This document shows positions 34,660-51,357 of a DNA stretch of 64,000 nt, in pieces. Position 1 is the first letter of the stretch. Each line of letters begins with the position of its first letter. The position numbers and the translations under genes were made by a program. The notes below the pieces were generated by a model, which was not told the DNA's origin, did not search any database, and was given only the letters and a program-made list of their open reading frames with translations. This stretch comes from Nymphaea colorata (lineage: Eukaryota; Streptophyta; Magnoliopsida; Nymphaeales; Nymphaeaceae). The stretch lies in NCBI RefSeq assembly GCF_008831285.2, contig NC_045139.1, positions 5,864,704 to 5,928,703 on the forward strand. The letters run 5' to 3'.

Positions 34660-36976
34660 GAAGCCACAAAAATGAAAAGAAAAAGAGGAAAAAGCAAAAA
34701 AAAAAATTTTATGTTACCCCATCCGCTTCTAGGAAAAGAAAGCTGTTTGATGTTCTTGATCAGCGATGCTGATGCAGCCATGTGGACCAAAAGAAGGGCT
34801 TGATTGGCTTGAAAAGCTGGATCAACAGGAATGGGTCAATTTGCATGTAACAACTACAGCAAAAAATTCGAGGCAGAGAAGTTGTATGCAGCAAGAATAC
34901 TACAGTCACTATGATATGCAAGTCCAGGAAAACATAAATGAATATGAAGGAGCTTCGATGCTATGCAGAATATTCACTTATACAAATATCCAGAATCAAA
35001 TAGCGTCTAAAACTGACAATGTGGTAAACACAAGATTCTTTAACATATATTGTTTGGTATTAGGAGTAAGTTAGACATACTAAAAAAACATAATACTGCA
35101 CAGTTTGTGCAACTAAAGAAATGTACATAACCTCTGGACCCAACAAGATTGAGGTGCGATACTGAAATATCTTATTATTGCCTCTGAGAGTCTGAACTGA
35201 AATATCCTATTGAGTTCTCAAAATATCAGACTGACCCAGCATTCCACATCATATTCAAATTTTTTCTAATGCTATTGAAAGCACTAGAACATCTCTGGCC
35301 GATGCCTTCTGTATAAATCATAGTTTGCAAACTCGTCAAGCCTCAGATTACCAAGGGACTAAGTCATGAATCACTTACTAACTAAATGCAGCAGAATCTT
35401 AGAGGACTCGGCTCAGGATCAACTGAATTGTTTGAATCAGCTCAAGATTACCCGATTCAAGACTGTTTTATTCAGCATTGAATCAAAATATAACCCAATA
35501 TCACTAAGAAGAAAACTACAGTTGTAATTATTTTGTAGTTGTGTTCATAAACTACAGTTATTTGATTATATTTACATGACAGTTATTTGTTATTTTATAG
35601 GTATGTTCAACTTCTTCATCATTTTTTAGTAAAACATACTATAAAATTTTATGGCCTGACTCAAACGAGACACCAAGTCAACTTGCTCACCCATGACCCA
35701 GTCATCAGCTGACCTGAGTCCAATTTATGAGTTTGCCAACTATGGCACAAGTGGTAGCTCAAAGTTACAGTATTAATTCAATCTAGCTTTTGCCTTACAG
35801 GTGGCACAAAAATCAAAATCTACTTCTTGGTAGGGGTTGCAAACACATTATCACTAATAAAAAATAGATCACGAAAAGAAATCTGTGTCCACCTGACATG
35901 GAAAAGTGGATCCAAGAATGCCTGACGAAAAATGTCACAGGCATTGTGTAGTAGAAAGTAGATGATTGTAACATAAAATTTTCAGGAAAGGACTAATGAG
36001 CTAAAGGTTTGATATCACCACATATAAATAACATCCTAAACGCCAAATTAGAAGACTATAAAAACACCAACAGCATGTGCTATAATTTCTGTAAAAGAAG
36101 AAGAGAAATATCTATGCAGAGTTGAAGAGTTGAAGAAAAATGAAAATGAAGGCAAAACTTAATGCTTCCCTACCATATGTATTATTGGATTCATATACCA
36201 ATGAAATTACGTTGCACAGACCAAACAATAGATCAATGTTAGCATCAACCAATTAACAAAGAGATGGTCAGTCCAAGTGTCCAACACAAAATATCGGCCA
36301 CAACAAGATTCAAACGAAAGTAGAAATTCATCTACGAGTAATTGAAGTTGGTTAATCAGCAACAGCAGGGCGTTGTGCGATACTTTTGAGCTTCAGTAAA
36401 CCAAAGAAAGAAACATGTTCTACTTAAGTAGTCTCCTAAGAGTCTCATGTAACGACGAAGACCATTTCTTTCAAACCAAAAGGCACTGAAATACTTGCAA
36501 ATATGCCATCAAAACTGTTTATGCCCATTGAAATTAGCGCTTCTGCAATTTCCATATGAATGAAATTTTTTTTGGAGACAGAGCTCAAACTTTTGTGTCA
36601 TTACATATAAGCTGATTACTTAGTTGACCAGAATCGCCTCTCTGATGCTAAGTGTAGTTGTACTACATGTCAACGAACTTGAAACTTAGGTAGCTTGAAA
36701 GATGATAAAACTGAACTCAGCTGTCTCTTACGAATGATAGTAATATAGTTAAAAGTATAGAAATTGGGTGGGGAGAATTAATGTCATCACTCCTGCGCGA
36801 CGACATTATAGTCGCAAGATGGCAAAGAAATAGTACGTTGTTATGCATAAAAGCCAAAGACAAGTCCCTGAGGAAGAAACCTTTGATCAGAAAGCAGCTT
36901 GCTCGCACGAGATTGAGTAAATCCACTACTGGAAATAACGATCATGGGAGGAGAGAGAGAGGGAGAAAGAGACTAC
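34660..36976. other. Possible intron of the minus-strand gene, repeat-containing
   Basis: AT-rich. About 35640-35745 contains GACTCAAACGAGACACCAAGTCAACTTG...GAGTTTGCCAACTATGG, related to the tandem unit at 53300-53430, indicating a dispersed repeat. No coding domain recognised. Confidence 0.4.
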
Positions 36977-37130
36977 CTGAATCAGGGGATTGCAACGGAA
37001 GGGTGTGCAGTGATCGGTCAGGCGAGCGAGAGAATGCCTGAATTGGGTTAGAGCAGAAGGGTGCGCAGTCGGTCGATCCGGGCGAGGGAGAGAATGATGG
37101 CGAAGCTTCTAGGAGGCATCTGGAAACCGA

Positions 37131-40100
37131 GAGATGGACGGCTCGGGTGCTAAAAAATGTTATGAAGAAAAAGGTACCTATTGCATGGGGCTCCTCTGAT
37201 ATTAAAATTGGTACTTGATCTGGGAACGAAAAATAAATCTAACAAAAACTTTAAAAGAAATTCAAAAACAGACTTGAAAAGATATCAGGATTTTAAAACG
37301 CGCACCAAGTTTTTACATGTTTAATCAAAAAAATATATAAGAATACTTTTGTCATGGTAATTAAGATTACCATGTTGCCGTTCCTGTTCATATCCAACAT
37401 TTAAGTTCTAAGTCACATAAGCAACATATTACTTAAAAAATAAGGAACGAGAATAGTGGTTAGTTTTTGTTTCAAATCTTTAGAACATCAACTTTCTGTG
37501 CTATAAAAAAAAAGTCAACATGAGATATGTGGCAACCTATTGATCCTATATCTTAAAGAGATGAGGGAGTCGAGTGGTTGAATGAGAGCATCAACTATTT
37601 TGAATGGTATAATGAAATAGTCTTTCTATTCACTCCGAATAAGAAACCATCATTTAATTAATTTAGAAAAGTCAACTAATCATTGGGATTGGTTAAAAAA
37701 GATGAAAAATTAGTTGTAATAGGAGATGATTTGAACGTGTCTATACCATTTGCGTCCATGACAAAATTCAATAATTTAAAATCTTGTCAACAAGTATTGT
37801 AAACAAAGATTACCATGCTAACGTGTTTATAATTGCTAAATTTAGTAGAAAACATGTTTTGTTTAAAGTTATTTTAATGAGAGTATCGATACTAAAACAT
37901 AGCGTTTTAGAAGCCCATAATTTTTTTTTATTATTACATGTTTAGTCAGAGCGGTGGTAAGGGCGCTGACAGGAGGCATGGCATCCCTGCCCTTCTTTAT
38001 ATTTCTAGAAAATCAAAATTTCCTTGTAATCTTTAAAAATCTAGTTTAACCTATACACAAAATTTAAAAATTTTAATGTTTTGGCTCTCGTTTAAAGTTT
38101 GAAAACTAGTTCGACCCCCATAATGAAAATTCTATAATGCCGCCCCCGTGTTTTTAGCATTAAGTCACTCTTAATATCACATTTATGAAGCTAAAATAAA
38201 CAAAAAAACAGATTGATGATTTATTTGAAGTAATCTAACTTTTGTCGTTCACTTTGAGAAGAATAGTCTGGGATATAAACCGAATGTCAACGTTCCGATC
38301 GTCTTCACGCCTACCCTTTCAAAGTCGTTGTGCGGTTTTTGTTCTTTTGAGACTTCTTCTAAAATCAACTCTGACGCTGCAAATCGGTTCAACATAGATA
38401 CCAATGTTGACATGTTTACTTGTTTTCACAAAGACTTTTTCCTAACTTTTTTGTTAGTTTGACTCAAAGCCGCCAATATATATATATATATATATATAAT
38501 GTGGGAACAGTTCTTTTGCATCTGAGTTATCCTTCCATCTGAAACCGGCGAATATTATATCCATTCCGGCTTGTCAGCATTTCACAAGTGCAGTCAGTCA
38601 AAGATTGATACTGAACTGTTGTGGTTGAGAATGGGAAACGATTGAATTCGTGGTTGCGCTAGTTGGCGTAACGTGGGGACACAAACATATTGTTCGGATT
38701 TGGATCTATAATCTCAGATCCAAAACTCATTAAACCGTCTAAGAATGTTACTCAGATGCAGCAGATCCAACTCGAATACCATTGTTTCTTCCTTTTTAGT
38801 ATGAAAAGAAAAGAAAGTAAGAAACCAACGGCCGGGGCCGACCGGCAGTGGCAGAGCCACATATGGGCTGTTGCCCACACGGCACCAGATCTACAACTCT
38901 TCTTTCTTTTCACATTAGCATATTCAAACATTTACTCTTTGAGTGTCTTTCCGCTAAACTGAGAAGGTCCACCTTGGGAATTCCGATTCCACTGAAAGCA
39001 CGCTAGGCCAGAGCAGTCTCTGCTTCATTTTTGTTCTTTACTCCAAAGGAACAGGAAAGTAGAAGGCAAGGAAATTGGTTTCCATCCCGGTAAGTCGAGA
39101 GGACGTAAAAGCAACGATGCAGGAAAAACTCCATTACTGACGGAAGCATGAAGCATGTGACGTTGTCGTAATGGTACAGACCTTCCTGGCTTCTGCTTGT
39201 ACGATTCAAAATGACTGAGGAGAGAAATCCTCCAATCTTTACCATCTCATGATCTGTGGTTGTTTTTTAACTCATACCAAAAGATCATCAAGCTTAAGAG
39301 TTACCTCGCTGCTCCGGAGATGACCGAAGCCCTTCTTTTTCTCCTTACTGTCAACAAGGTCTAGAGCTGCAGACGATGAGATCGCTGCGTGCTTTAAGTA
39401 CAGGAGAAAGTAAAAAGCGTTTTTCGTGAAACTTTCAGCTGTTCAATTCTTTAACAGCAAGGTTTGCTGACACTAAGAAACAAAGCAGGAACAAAAGCAC
39501 ACAAAAAAACATCAGATCTGTTCAAAACGCGGATAAGCGCCATTGACTGAATTTGAGCGGCTGTTTTTGAAGAAGATCCGAGCTCGGAAAGACCAGCCCA
39601 CAACGTCCCACGATGGTACCTTTTAAGTAAACGGTGTAACATTCCAAGCTGACCTCTTGTTCTTAATTGCGAAGGCAGACTCATACTTTTTTGAATATAT
39701 CTTATGTAATTCATATCCTTGTTGGTAATAAAGTTGTCAATATATTCGATTTGAAATGGTTAAGATATGAAAATGCATAAATATCTTATCAGATTCAAAT
39801 CATATTTAATATTAAATAAATGTCTTGCAATATCCAATGCCCTTATATTTTGAACGTATGCTACAGATATGAATGCCAAAATCATATTCAGATCATTGTA
39901 AAATCAGATTTTGAATCCAGATTTGAATATATACGTTTTATTTATTTGTATTCGAATCCGAATTTGAATATCAATATGTAAATATCAGCAGATATAATTA
40001 AATTCATTGACGCCGCTAGTCAGTAAAAATCCAATGAAACGGGAAGGGCTTCTTTTGGTTAACCTTTTACTTTGGAACTCCTACGTGAAGATGAATATTA

Positions 40101-40314
40101 TGGATTTTACATGACCGCTGTCGGTGGTGAGAAAATTAGTACCCCAAAGGAGACTGTGTAAGTGTTCTTCAAAAATATGTAGAATGGAATAAGAAAAAAT
40201 CTTTTCAACGCTCCTGGGAAAAGGTACGACTATGAGCAGCACATTTGCAATAAAGAAACAATCGCCACTAAGTGAACGACGCAGCCAGAAAGCTGAGCAT
40301 TGCCCTTTGTTTCT
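37131..40314. other. Intergenic DNA with repeat fragments
   Basis: About 37445-37560 is related to the tandem duplication at 14174. A (TA)n microsatellite lies at 38476-38499. CAGTGGCAGAGCCACATATGGG at about 38848-38870 looks like one end of the MITE at 49802. Around 37960-38160, words such as GACCCCCATAATGAAAATTCTATAATGCCGCCCC suggest another fragment of a related repeat. The stretch 39700-40010 is very AT-rich. No gene recognised. Confidence 0.5.
38476..38499. repeat. (TA)n microsatellite
   Basis: About twelve uninterrupted TA units. Confidence 0.9.
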
Positions 40315-40322
40315 TATAAAAT
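40315..40322 (+). promoter_or_regulatory. TATA box of the polygalacturonase gene
   Basis: TATAAAAT lies about 70 bp upstream of the first ATG (40386) and 177 bp upstream of the ATG at 40492. Expected transcription start near 40347. Confidence 0.55.
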
Positions 40323-40491
40323 GGAGGGGAATCTCCCTCCCCTCATCTCCTCGAGCCCGCTCGATCCTTCTTCCTTCTAGAAGCCATGGATCTGCAGGGG
40401 AAGACTGTAATTGCCTCTCTCTCTCTTTCTCTCTACCTTTTCGTAAACTAGAACATAGCCATTTATCTTTTAGGGCGTCTCTGTGCAGGCT

Positions 40492-43400
40492 ATGAGCAGC
40501 AGGCTGCTGGTGTTGTTGTCGGCCATCGCTTTTTGCCTTCTCATCACCTCCCATCCGGTTGAATGTCGGGAGGAGTCGTTCGAGTACTTGGCGCCGTCCT
40601 GCCGGAAGCACAGCGTCTCGATAACGGACTTCGGCGGGGTGGGGGACGGCGTGACGGTGAACACGAACGCCTTCCGCAACGCCGTCGCCCACCTGGCGAA
40701 GTTCTCGACTGACGGGGGAGGGCAGCTCTACGTGCCGCCGGGCCGGTGGCTGACCGGCCCCTTCAACCTCACCAGCGCATTCACCCTCTACCTCCACCGC
40801 GACGCCGTCATCCTCGCCTCTCAGGTACGCCGCTCCCCTCCTTTGCCCTTGGCCCCAGGGCGGCCGGTTTCAGGCCGGACTTTTTCGCTATCCCGAGTAC
40901 ATCGGGGGACGAAATCTTTCGTTTTCGAAAACGTACACTTTTATTGTCACCAATGCAAATTCATGCCCTAATCTTTCAAAAATTAAAGCACGGTGAATTG
41001 ATCCGTTTCCGGACTTATGAAACGGGTTGGTACTTCGTAGGAGGCGGATAGTGTCAGTTTTTATTTTTTATTTTTTAAGGTCAACTCTTTGTGCTTAAAA
41101 ACTAGTCACCTAACACACAAATTGACATTAAGATGAAGAGAGTTTGATAGAACACACAAATTGACATTGACATTAAGATGAAGAGAGTTTGATAGAAGCA
41201 TCGGTTCTTATAAGATGAAAATTCTCCTCCTACTCACTCAAAACTAAATTCAATTTAATTAAATTAAATGTAATCAAATTGATACAACTCAACAGCAAAA
41301 ATATTCGGCCTCGTCAATCGCTGCAGCGGTTGGATAGTTATATTTTATTTATGCGCGATTCAAAGTTTTTTAGAGTGGAGCTGTTGGGTGTTGGCCAGCT
41401 AACACGCAACAGTGGGATGGAAATCAACTTGCAGGAGAAGAAGGCCTGAAAGGAGCCCCTTGTTATAGTCTTTTGGTATTTAAATAATTTGTTAAGAAAA
41501 AAAAAAGTCTTTCATAATCTTTTTAATTTTCTTTTATTTTTAATTTTGTTTTTATTTTATTTTTTTAATATGAACTAAAGTTATTTTAATCATTAACCAT
41601 ATTCACTCATGAAAAATCATGCACGCATGTAACCAAGTTCGGTTTACGTACGTGGACTTACACATATGGCCAACATAGAAAATCAATTATATAGAGGAGC
41701 ATTTTTTTACATTATACTTTTTTTTTAAAACATATGTTATGTTATTAAGATAACATAAAACAAGTTATTTGTTATGGCATTTCACTGCTATAACACTAAA
41801 ATCACCCAACTTTGTTACGAGTAATGTGAAATTCTTAATCATATATGATATAATATAGAAATATGTAGCACTTGGAGACGTGTACCTTTGTCAATAAACT
41901 ATAAAATAGAGATCTAGCGTTGCTTGGCATCTCAACTTGAAACGTAGGAAAAGCGTGCGAAAATGTCGTCCACATATATTTTCTTTGGTGTAAGATTGAA
42001 CGACAAAACGCGGGTTTACACTTGAAAAGAATTCCAATATAACGAGTGCCACGGCCCTGCCGCCCTTGGTCTCACCAATACAGGTCTCCGTCTCATACAT
42101 GTTGAAAAATGTATATCAGGTCGGGTCGATTCAGCTCGATAAATGTTTTTATTATATGTATATAATTATATATTTTATTATTAATTATATTTATGTATTA
42201 TTTTATATTAAAAATATATTTTTTTAATAACCTTGTCACGATCCCCCAAGCCTAAACCAATGAGCTCCCATTGGTGGATGGGTGCAAAATGACAAAAATA
42301 ACCTTGTTAATAAAATAATAATGAAGGAAAATTAAGATCCCAAAAATCAAATTTTAAAGACAAAAATACCCTTCCAAGGAAATGGAGGAACGTGGGTTTT
42401 TTTTTTTTTTTTTTGTGAGCAAAAATTAAGCTCATGCTAACAAAATTTTAGAAATTCGAAGCCGATGTCGGGAATACCTTGGTCTAAAAAGTTGAAAGAA
42501 GTTTACTTTAGACTCCCAGTTCAGTCTCATTCGAACATTTTCAATTTTATTTTCTTCGGCAGAACATGTGATTCGGTCGCAACTGTTTCCTTTTCTTTTC
42601 TTTTTTCTTTTTTTTTTTTTCAAATTGGAGATGGTGTTCTGATTAGGTAAGTCTGAACTGTGAAGATTCAAAGCAAGCACGCGTGTCTTATCTGTTTCTC
42701 TTTCAATTGTTCTACTTTTCCAACCAAAGGTGTGGTCCTGTTCCACGACCTGGAGACAAGGGTTGTTACGGCCCACCAGAAATGTAGTGCTCCAGTAAGC
42801 GTGTGCTGAGAGGGCTTTGAATCTCACTGCACTTAATCCACAAGGCACGCAGATGAAGGCAGAACTCGGTGTGGGATCCATGCCAGATCCGCCCATCTTT
42901 TAAATGGATTTCAGACCTTCAATAAGAGTGCAAGGAGCTGGGATCCAAGTTTAGTAAAAATTCCTAGATCGGAAGGATCTCTATTGAACTGAATTTCGAT
43001 GCCACCGAACTCTAGAAACCTAAACAGTTGAATGAATTAATTCAAACCTGAAATCCTTAAGAAGGATCTTTCGCCATGCATAGTCGAAGTTATTGAAACA
43101 GGGGATGCAGGAGTTTATCAGACCATAATATAGGCTCTCACAAATCCTGCTTGTGATAATTCTGTTGTTTCCTCTTTTCGACAAGGGAAGATTCTTCATG
43201 TCTGCTGCAAGTTTGAAACAGGAAGAGTCAAGCTTCTTATATCCGGCGCCTTGGACAGTCATCTTCTTGTCCCCAACAAACAGAAAACGTATTTTTGACT
43301 AATATGGATACTTTTTTTTCTTGTTCTGTAGGATATAAGTCAGTGGCCTCTTATTGACGCTTTGCCTTCTTATGGGAGAGGAAGAGATGCACCAGGGGGA

Positions 43401-44823
43401 AGATACAGTAGCCTTATTTCTGGGACAAACCTCTCTGACGTAGTTATCACAGGTCTTATTGACTTCCCTTGTCTTCGAGAATAGAAACCTTATAAAACAT
43501 CTAGCAATCTAGATTCATGATCTCACCATTTGAGAATTCCAGGGGACAATGGCACCATCGATGGCCAGGGTGAGATCTGGTGGAAAATGTTCCGCAGCAA
43601 ACAGCTAAACTACACTCGTGGCTACCTTGTGGAGCTTATGCATTCAGATGGCATCGTCATATCAAACCTCACATTCGTCAACTCTACCGCGTGGAACATT
43701 CATCCCGTCTATAGCAGGTTAGCATCTTTCACGCTCAGCAGAGCGGGTGAAATTTACATGTTCTGTTACTGTTTATGCGTAATCATCAACGCCCATCTTG
43801 CGCGAATACAGTTTTGCGCGCTGGAAAGTGGAAATGAAGATGTTCATGTATAAAAACATGCATGGTATGCCAACTAACATCTGTACTAAATGTGAACATC
43901 CAGGAATATAATCGTTAAAGGAGTCACCATTCTTGCCTCTTTGACCTCTCCCAACACTGATGGCATCAACCCAGGTTAGTAATAGTTGAAGACATTTTTA
44001 TCGAGGCTGAGTAATGGAATTTTTTTTTTCTTTTCATAAGCTCCCTGATCTTGCCTTCTCACTTGTGTATATTCACTTTCAACGTAAATATTCAGATTCC
44101 TGCTCTCATGTGAGAATTGAGGACTGCTACATAGTTTCTGGAGATGATTGTATAGCCATAAAAAGTGGCTGGGATCAGTATGGAATAGCCTTTGGCATGC
44201 CAAGCAAGCACATCTATATTCGCAGGCTCACCTGCATATCTCCCACGAGTGCAGTGATCGCTCTAGGCAGTGAAATGTCTGGTGGTATAAGGGATGTCTA
44301 CGCTGAAGATATAGTGGCTATCAATTCAGAGACGGGAGTCAGAATCAAAACTGCTCCAGGCCGAGGAGGCTTCATCAAGAAAATCTACGTCAGAGGAATG
44401 ACCATGCACACAATGAAATGGGTGTTTGGGATGACAGGATCTTATGGGCAACACCCCGATGACAAGTATGATCCAAATGCTCTTCCCGTCGTGAAGGGGA
44501 TCTGTTACAGCAACATGATTGCTCATAACGTCACCACTGCTGGAAAACTGTTGGGAATTCCAAAGGCCCCATTCACCCATATATCCATTTCTAACGTCAC
44601 CATCACCATGGCTAACAGAACTTCTCGAGCATGGAACTGCAGTGACATATCAGGTAAATCAAGAAATGTAACACCGCAGCCTTGCAGTCTGCTTCCTGCT
44701 GGGCATGGGCGTAAACATGGTGACGGTCCTTGCCACTTTCCGAAGGTGAAGGACCATACGTATAATGTAAAATTCAAGGTTTGCACTTACAAAAACAGCC
44801 ATGTGGGAGACAAGGATATGTGA
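40492..44823 (+). CDS. GH28 polygalacturonase-like protein, 5 exons
   Basis: Exons: 40492-40824, 43332-43452, 43543-43717, 43904-43974, 44096-44823, all GT-AG and in phase, 475 aa. Residues 2 to about 25 form a signal peptide. The pectate-lyase-like beta-helix starts with SITDFGGVGDG. GH28 motifs are NTDG at 227-230, GDDC at 249-252 (catalytic Asp 229, 250 and 251) and RIK at 316-318. The third motif, normally GHG, is ALGSE in SAVIALGSEMSGG, a variant seen in a plant GH28 subgroup. Probable role: hydrolysis of homogalacturonan in the cell wall. A possible extra first exon exists: ATG 40386 (MDLQGKT) with donor at 40407 and acceptor at 40488 joins in frame. The ATG at 40492 was chosen because it directly opens the signal peptide. 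Confidence 0.92.
40825..43331. other. Intron 1 of the polygalacturonase gene, 2.5 kb
   Basis: AT-rich and repeat-laden, in contrast to the GC-rich exon 1. It holds a short tandem duplication at 41112-41195, long A/T runs (41490-41570, 42145-42230, 42398-42414, 42590-42620), and no recognisable transposon protein. A 154-codon minus-strand frame at 42432-42896 has no domain. Confidence 0.7.
41112..41195 (+). repeat. Tandem duplication of 39/45 bp in intron 1
   Basis: Copy 1 (41112-41150) and copy 2 (41151-41195) both run from AACACACAAATTGACATT to AGAGTTTGATAG. Copy 2 has a 6-bp internal TTGACA duplication. They are otherwise identical, so the duplication is recent. Confidence 0.92.
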
Positions 44824-45475
44824 AAGATATTCATAGTTTGATATTTCTTACATAGAATGACAGTTCAAATATAAAACAGCTGGTTACTAGTTCTTTCTAG
44901 TTTTTGTGTTTGGAAGAGAAAAAAAAAATTGTAATGTTAAGTCAGTTAAGAACATCACAATAGAAGTCACAGTTTCATAAACGATCAAATGCAGTCCGTT
45001 ACAACTTTAACAATGAGATGCACTAGCAGTGCTTCTCTCCATGCCACCACCCAAATAAGAAAAAGAAAAGACAAAAAAGACAGACAGAAAAGAGAGAGAG
45101 AGAGAGAGATAGAAAAGCAGATCCTGTGCTTCAGTTGCCTAAGCATAATATATCTGTAATGCCTCCGGCGAATAGTCTCCCATTTTTCAGGTCTCGTCTC
45201 CAGTAACCAAGGAAGACATACCTACTCTTGTCCGAACCTTTTTATAGAAATAGCAAGCTGTGGAGATCCTCTGGCTTGTATGAGTTAGCCAAGTAGCCGC
45301 TGGGCTTTGTATTTGTAAAGAATAAGGTGGAAAGTACAGTAGATACAATCTGATACAGAAAACGGTGAAAAGAAAGCCTTAAAGAGCATCACAACAAACA
45401 CAAGACACATGCGAGAGAGAGAGAGAGAGAGAGAAAACATGCCTCAGTGCTGTTATAGCCTACAAGCATCATCAC
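44824..45475. other. Convergent 3' ends of the polygalacturonase and MPK4-like genes
   Basis: About 650 bp between two stop codons of converging genes, so mostly the two 3' untranslated regions. It contains (AG)n microsatellites at 45091-45109 and 45412-45434. No separate gene seen. Confidence 0.6.
45412..45434. repeat. (GA)n microsatellite
   Basis: About eleven GA units in the 3' region of the MPK4-like gene. A second, shorter (AG)n tract lies at 45091-45109. Confidence 0.85.
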
Positions 45476-51224
<5,749 letters not shown>

Positions 51225-51325
51225 AGAGGCTAACCGAACAACAAAAATCACCAGACCAGAAAGGAAACGTCCCACAAAAATCGGGGATGGAAGTCGAAGA
51301 GGACAAGCAGGTCAATGCCGCTCTC

Positions 51326-51357
<32 letters not shown>

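Noticed and set aside
40081-40797. 238-codon minus-strand frame opposite polygalacturonase exon 1
   Set aside because: It is antisense to a GC-rich, well-supported exon with a signal peptide and conserved start of the beta-helix; the translation has no domain and the open frame follows from GC bias.
42432-42896. 154-codon minus-strand frame in polygalacturonase intron 1
   Set aside because: It includes a lysine run from an A/T homopolymer, has no domain, and lies in an intron with no splice support for an opposing gene.
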